Translations under genes and position numbers: made by a program
Origin: an uncultured Collinsella sp.
GTDB lineage: Bacteria; Actinomycetota; Coriobacteriia; Coriobacteriales; Coriobacteriaceae
DNA: 64,000 bases
Direction: 5' to 3'
Assembly (NCBI GenBank): GCA_900542905.1
Contig: UQPF01000002.1
Coordinates: 135,172-199,171 of the forward strand
Notes under the pieces: generated by a model
Database searches by the model: none
What the model was told of the DNA's origin: nothing
What the model saw: only the letters and a program-made list of their open reading frames with translations
Shown here: piece by piece, positions 60,274 through 64,000 of the stretch
Numbering within the stretch: position 1 is the first letter of the stretch
How the letters are laid out: every line of letters starts with the position of its first letter

Positions 60274-61180
60274 TGCCGAACGCGTGACGTTTACCAAGAA
60301 AAAGACGACGGTTGCTTGTCCCGTGCCCTTGGCGCCGCTTGCCGACACGCATGCACATCTGCTTTCGTTTTGGGGCAAGGATGTGCCCGAGACGCTCGTG
60401 CGCGCCAAAGCCGCGGGCGTCGACCTGTTGGTGACGATGTTCGACCCCATTGCCGACAAGCGCAGCGTGGCGGACTATAGCGACTGGCTGGTGCGCGAGA
60501 TTCTTCCGATGCAGGATATCCCGCAGATCAAGTATCTTGCCGGCGTGCATCCGTATGGCGCGCCGGACTATACCGACGACGTTCATGCACAGGTCGTTGC
60601 CGCACTTGATGACCCCTTATGCGCCGGTATTGGCGAAATCGGCCTGGACTATCACATGGACTATGACGACGATATCGCGCCGGCACCCCATAACGTGCAG
60701 ATTGATTGCATGGCGCGCCAGCTCGAGCTTGCCGTGCGCCGCAATGTGCCGGTGGAGCTGCACCTGCGTCACGAGGACTCGGATGGGGAGCGCACCTCGC
60801 ACGTTGATGCGTACAACGTACTGCGCGAGGTGGGCGTGCCCCAGGCCGGTTGTGTGCTGCACTGCTTTGGCGAGGACCGCGCCACGATGGAGCGCTTTGT
60901 GGAGCTGGGCTGCTATATCGCCTATGGTGGCGCGGCCACCTTTAAGCGCAACGACGACGTGCGCGAGGCATTTGCGGCAACCCCACTCGATCGAATTTTG
61001 TTCGAGACGGATTGCCCGTATATGGCTCCGGAGCCCATCCGCGGTCTTGAATGCGAGCCCGCAATGATCTCCATTACGGCAAACGCGCTGGTTAACGACC
61101 GTGTCGATCGCACAGGTGAGGACGCCGAAACAATCGCGCAAGCCGCTTGGGAAAATGCCTGCAAACTTTTTCAAAAATAG
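60263..61180 (+). CDS. TatD-family metal-dependent hydrolase
   Basis: The 305-residue protein has the TIM-barrel metal ligands of TatD: DTHAHLLSF, GIGEIGLDYH, PVELHLRHE, VLHCFGED and FETDCPYMAPEP. TatD proteins are 3'-5' deoxyribonucleases or related hydrolases in DNA repair. Residues 1-26 precede the usual start. Overlap with rsmA by 11 nt indicates coupling; rsmA-tatD neighbours are common. Confidence 0.95.
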   Translation: MTPNAERVTFTKKKTTVACPVPLAPLADTHAHLLSFWGKDVPETLVRAKAAGVDLLVTMFDPIADKRSVADYSDWLVREILPMQDIPQIKYLAGVHPYGAPDYTDDVHAQVVAALDDPLCAGIGEIGLDYHMDYDDDIAPAPHNVQIDCMARQLELAVRRNVPVELHLRHEDSDGERTSHVDAYNVLREVGVPQAGCVLHCFGEDRATMERFVELGCYIAYGGAATFKRNDDVREAFAATPLDRILFETDCPYMAPEPIRGLECEPAMISITANALVNDRVDRTGEDAETIAQAAWENACKLFQK

Positions 61181-61183
61181 TTC

Positions 61184-61212
61184 TTGCGTTCGCGGTGGCG
61201 CTCCGTTATTCT
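61184..61212 (+). promoter_or_regulatory. Promoter of tRNA-Leu
   Basis: TTGCGT (61184-61189) and TATTCT (61207-61212) are 17 nt apart, 12 nt before the mature tRNA. Confidence 0.7.
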
Positions 61213-61223
61213 AATTCCTGCAC

Positions 61224-61310
61224 GCGGGCGTGGCGGAATTGGCAGACGCGTACGGTTCAGGTCCGTATGGGGGCAACCCCATGAAGGTTCAAGTCCTTTC
61301 GCCCGCACCA
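61224..61310 (+). tRNA. tRNA-Leu (anticodon CAG)
   Basis: The class II tRNA has a perfect acceptor GCGGGCG/CGCCCGC, anticodon stem ACGG/CCGT with loop TTCAGGT (CAG), a long variable arm (TGGGGGCAACCCCA) and a T-arm with TTCAAGT; CCA is encoded. Its 3' end is duplicated downstream. Confidence 0.97.
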
Positions 61311-61352
61311 TTGAATGAAAGAGCTCCCAGCAATGGGGGCTTTTTTGTTATG
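61293..61352 (+). repeat. tRNA-Leu 3'-end/terminator repeat, copy 1
   Basis: These 60 nt run from the T-arm of tRNA-Leu through its terminator (AGCTCCC 61322-61328 with GGGGGCT 61335-61341, then T6). A copy with one change lies at 61482-61541. Confidence 0.97.
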
Positions 61353-61481
61353 GGCCCATCACAGGGACTTGAACCTGCGAAGGAGCGAGCGTAAAGAAAA
61401 CGCGGAGCGTTTTTAGCGAGCTGGCGAGGACGCCGGCAGGCGGCCGAAGCCGGTGCGGATCCGCGAAGCGGATACGCGGAC
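61353..61481. other. 129-nt insert between tRNA-Leu 3'-end copies
   Basis: The insert begins with an antisense T-arm-like stretch (AGGGACTTGAACCTGCG, 61363-61379) and continues as mini-hairpins: AAAACGCGGAGCGTTTT, CCGGC...GCCGG and ATCCGCGAAGCGGAT. Order and spacing follow the insert behind tRNA-Phe. No convincing open frame. Confidence 0.85.
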
Positions 61482-61541
61482 GTCCTTTCGCCCGCACCAT
61501 TAAATGAAAGAGCTCCCAGCAATGGGGGCTTTTTTGTTATG
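61482..61541 (+). repeat. tRNA-Leu 3'-end/terminator repeat, copy 2
   Basis: A 59/60 copy of 61293-61352, including the acceptor 3' strand with CCA and the terminator (to 61536). Confidence 0.97.
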
Positions 61542-61598
61542 CACGATCTCCTTGGACGGGTATCCTAATGCCAACGTGTGCCTATCAGAGGAGAGACC

Positions 61599-62537
61599 AT
61601 GCTGTTTTCCGGTATCATTGCCGCCCTTACGAGCCTTCTGCTTCCCATCATCATTTTGTTGCTGCTGCTTCCCAACGCCTGCTATGTCGTTGAACAACAG
61701 CATGCCGTGATCATCGAGCGTCTGGGCAAGTTCAACCGCATCGTCAACGCGGGCTTCCACATGAAGGTGCCCGTGATCGACCGCAAGGCCGCCACGGTGA
61801 GTCTGCGCACCATGAAAAACGGTTTTGGCATCGACGTTAAGACCCAGGACAACGTGACCATCGGCCTTGAGGTCTCTGCTCAGTACCACGTGAGCTATGA
61901 CATGGGCGCCGGCCCGGCAGATTCGGGTATCTACAAGAGCTACTACATGCTGCAGGAGCCCGTCGACCAGATGCGTGACTTCATCACCGACGCCCTGCGC
62001 TCTTCGATTCCCGTCTACACACTCGATGAGGTCTTTGCCAAGAAGGATGACATCGCCAAGGATGTCAACGCTACCGTTTCCGAGCAGATGGCCGCCTACG
62101 GCTTCACCCTCGTGTCGACGCTCATCACCAAAATCGCACTGCCGACCGAGGTCGAGAACTCCATGAACGACATCAACGCCGCCCAGCGCAAGCGCGCTGC
62201 GGCACAGGAGCTCGCCGAGGCAGACCGTATCAAGCGCGTCACCGAGGCGACCGCCGAGGCCGAGGCTATGGAAAAGGCGGGCGAGGGCATCGCCAACCAG
62301 CGCAAGGCCATTGCGCTGGGTATCAAAGATTCGCTCGAGATCATCCAGGAGACGGGTGTCGGCAATGACGAGGCCAACCAACTGTTCATGTTTACGCAGT
62401 GGTCCGAGATGATGACGGAGTTCGCTCGCACGGGTAAAACCTCGACGGTCGTGCTGCCGAGCGACTTTTCGCAGTCGGCCTCTATGTTCGAGCAGATGCT
62501 GGCTGCCGGTAAGGTTCAGAACGAGTCAAAGGAGTAG
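61599..62537 (+). CDS. SPFH/stomatin-family membrane protein
   Basis: The 312-residue protein has an N-terminal membrane helix (IIAALTSLLLPIIILLLLLP), an SPFH/band-7 domain (VVEQQHAVIIERLGKFNRIV; LRTMKNGFGIDVKTQDNVTI) and a C-terminal Ala/Glu-rich coiled coil (RKRAAAQELAEADRIKRVTE). Such proteins form membrane scaffolds and often help membrane proteases. The start follows GAGGAGAGA. No NfeD partner is adjacent. Confidence 0.93.
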   Translation: MLFSGIIAALTSLLLPIIILLLLLPNACYVVEQQHAVIIERLGKFNRIVNAGFHMKVPVIDRKAATVSLRTMKNGFGIDVKTQDNVTIGLEVSAQYHVSYDMGAGPADSGIYKSYYMLQEPVDQMRDFITDALRSSIPVYTLDEVFAKKDDIAKDVNATVSEQMAAYGFTLVSTLITKIALPTEVENSMNDINAAQRKRAAAQELAEADRIKRVTEATAEAEAMEKAGEGIANQRKAIALGIKDSLEIIQETGVGNDEANQLFMFTQWSEMMTEFARTGKTSTVVLPSDFSQSASMFEQMLAAGKVQNESKE

Positions 62538-62543
62538 GCACGC

Positions 62544-63014
62544 GTGAAATACACCGTCGTTTGTGTTGGCAAGCTCAAAGAGCGCTTTTGGAAGGACGCG
62601 TGCGCTGAGTACACCAAGCGCCTAGGCGCCTATGCCAAGGTGGATATCCGCGAGGTGGCCGATATTGACCCGGCCAAGGCGGGCGGCGTGGATGCCGCAC
62701 GCGACAAGGAGGGGGCGGCGATTCTTGCTGCCTTGCCGTCTCGAGCGCATGTGATCCTGCTGGCTATCGAGGGCAAGGAGCGTTCGAGTGAGGAGCTCTC
62801 GGCGAGGCTCGACGATCTTATGCTACGAGGCAGCAGCGACATCGCCTTTGTGATTGGCGGTTCGGACGGCGTGAGCGATGAGGTGCGCGCCCGCGCCGAC
62901 GAGATGCTCAGCTTTGGACGCATTACCTTGCCGCATAACTTGGCGCGCGTGGTGCTGCTGGAGCAAATCTACCGCGCCTGCAAGATCAGCCGTGGCGAGC
63001 CGTATCACAAATAG
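62544..63014 (+). CDS. rlmH: 23S rRNA (pseudouridine-1915-N3)-methyltransferase
   Basis: The 156-residue SPOUT methyltransferase modifies pseudouridine 1915 of 23S rRNA. It shows VCVGKLKERFWKDACAEYTK, the knot loop FVIGGSDGVS, and the C-terminal LEQIYRACKISRGEPYHK. The GTG start follows AAAGGAG, 6 nt after the SPFH gene. Confidence 0.97.
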   Translation: MKYTVVCVGKLKERFWKDACAEYTKRLGAYAKVDIREVADIDPAKAGGVDAARDKEGAAILAALPSRAHVILLAIEGKERSSEELSARLDDLMLRGSSDIAFVIGGSDGVSDEVRARADEMLSFGRITLPHNLARVVLLEQIYRACKISRGEPYHK

Positions 63015-63087
63015 GTCGGCAATACGAAACAATGGCGTGGGACAATACCTTTCGTTTTGAGGAATGTGTCTGAAAGGACTATGAGAT

Positions 63088-63858
63088 ATGAAGATTGGAT
63101 TTGTCGGTTTTGGCAATATGGCGAGCGCTATGGCCGATGGCTGGATCGCTGCCGGTGTAGCTGCGAGCGACATGTGCGCCTGCGCGGGTCGCTACGACGC
63201 ACTGGTTGAGCGCTGCGAGGCGCGCGGCATGGTCGCCTGCCACGATGCCGCCGAGGTTGTCGCCGCATCCGATATCGTGGTCGCTGCGGTCAAACCGTAC
63301 ATGATCGAGAAGGTATTCGCCCCGCTCAAGGATGCTCTTGCCAAAAAGGTCGTTCTGTCGGTTGCCTGGACCTGGGACAGTGCCAAGTGGGAGCAGGTCC
63401 TGCCGGGCGTCGCGCATATCTCGACGGTGCCCAACACACCGGTTTCGGTGGGCGAGGGCGTCATCGCTTGCGAGAAGGCTTCCACGCTTAGTGATGAGCA
63501 GAGCGCAGTGGTGCTTGATCTGCTTGGCAAGCTCGGTGCGGTGGTCGAACTCGATACGAGCCTGCTGTTTGTGGGCGGCACGGTGGGTGGTTGCGCTCCG
63601 GCATTTGTCGCCATGGCAATCGAGGCCCTGGGCGATGCAGCGGTCAAGCACGGTATCCCGCGTGCCGATGCCTATCGCATTGTGAGCCAGATGGTGTTGG
63701 GTACGGCAAAGCTGCAGCTTGCAACTGGCCAGCATCCTGCGGCGATGAAGGATGCCGTATGCTCGCCCGGTGGTGCCACCATCAAGGGCGTCGTTGCGCT
63801 CGAGGACGCCGGCATGCGCAGCGCCCTGGTCAAGGCAATCGACGCAACTCTCCAGTAA
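63088..63858 (+). CDS. proC: Pyrroline-5-carboxylate reductase
   Basis: The 256-residue enzyme makes proline from pyrroline-5-carboxylate with NAD(P)H. The Rossmann motif GFVGFGNMASAMADGW is at the N-terminus; PNTPVSVGEGV and the C-terminal SPGGATIKGVVALEDAGM signature complete the family pattern. GAAAGGAC precedes the ATG. Confidence 0.97.
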   Translation: MKIGFVGFGNMASAMADGWIAAGVAASDMCACAGRYDALVERCEARGMVACHDAAEVVAASDIVVAAVKPYMIEKVFAPLKDALAKKVVLSVAWTWDSAKWEQVLPGVAHISTVPNTPVSVGEGVIACEKASTLSDEQSAVVLDLLGKLGAVVELDTSLLFVGGTVGGCAPAFVAMAIEALGDAAVKHGIPRADAYRIVSQMVLGTAKLQLATGQHPAAMKDAVCSPGGATIKGVVALEDAGMRSALVKAIDATLQ

Positions 63859-63973
63859 AACCGACCAAAAAAAGGGCTCTTCGGGGGTTTGTGTGGGTTA
63901 GCCGCCCGGTAAAATTGCCCGCCTAGCAGCGGCGGCGCGCCTCGCGTATCGTTGTTTTCCGACCAAAGAAAAA

Positions 63974-64000
63974 ATGAACGCGCGAAGGAACGCCGCCATG
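63974..64000 (+). CDS. Possible start of the next gene (cut by window end)
   Basis: Two in-frame ATGs (63974 and 63998) lie at the window end; GAAGGAA before the second is a plausible ribosome site. Too little is present to name it. Confidence 0.3.

Noticed and set aside
61289..61522. 77-codon minus-strand frame with matching N- and C-terminal peptides across the tRNA-Leu module
   Set aside because: The internal peptide repeat is simply the translated 60-nt tRNA/terminator duplication; there is no ribosome site.

Overview
The window is 64 kb of a GC-rich actinobacterial chromosome. Gene content and style (two FrlB-type sugar-phosphate deglycases, Man-family PTS, Tad pilus operon with no outer-membrane parts, Phe T-box, HicDH-type dehydrogenase, many intergenic palindromes) fit a gut Coriobacteriia member, most likely Collinsella. 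That assignment is inference; no 16S gene is present.

Layout. 1-5.9 kb: truncated recQ, a GntR/UTRA regulator with candidate operators and a SIS deglycase, an L-HicDH-like dehydrogenase, metA. 6-7.5 kb: an AbiEi/DUF559-like gene boxed by two ~115-nt direct-repeat blocks. 7.5-12 kb: 5-formyl-THF cyclo-ligase, a HicAB pair, a large M16C metalloprotease. 12-16.4 kb: a second deglycase plus PTS IIC/IID set, flanked by dispersed repeats, with a damaged IIC 5' end and a decayed AlbA_2/AAA_4 pseudogene next to it. 16.4-19.7 kb: small accessory genes (HNH nuclease, zinc-ribbon protein, DUF5710 protein) and tRNA-Val. 20-31 kb: EamA transporter, DUF4012 surface protein, glmM, M32 carboxypeptidase, Phe T-box with pheS and pheT. 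31-34.6 kb: Ni/Co ECF transporter cbiMQO and a phospholipase-C-like protein. 34.6-43.3 kb: a second nuclease-like gene beside a long inverted repeat, pyk, a Ca2+-type P-ATPase with a structured leader, and a lower-GC island with a thioredoxin/exported-peptide/membrane-protein operon and a DUF2975-HTH pair. 43.3-54.4 kb: rsgA, then a 12-gene Tad (Flp) pilus operon with overlapping genes. 54.4-64 kb: a ribbon-helix-helix toxin-antitoxin pair, tRNA-Phe, a GH5-like protein, rsmI, metG, rsmA, tatD, tRNA-Leu, an SPFH protein, rlmH and proC.

The most unusual signal is at tRNA-Phe and tRNA-Leu. At both, the 3' end of the tRNA together with its terminator is repeated (64/64 and 59/60 nt) about 187 nt downstream. 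The 122- and 129-nt inserts between the copies share an architecture: an antisense T-arm-like stretch followed by GC-rich mini-hairpins. Two apparent frameshifts (PTS IIC near 14,051 and a tadE-like gene near 50,970) may be real lesions or sequence errors.
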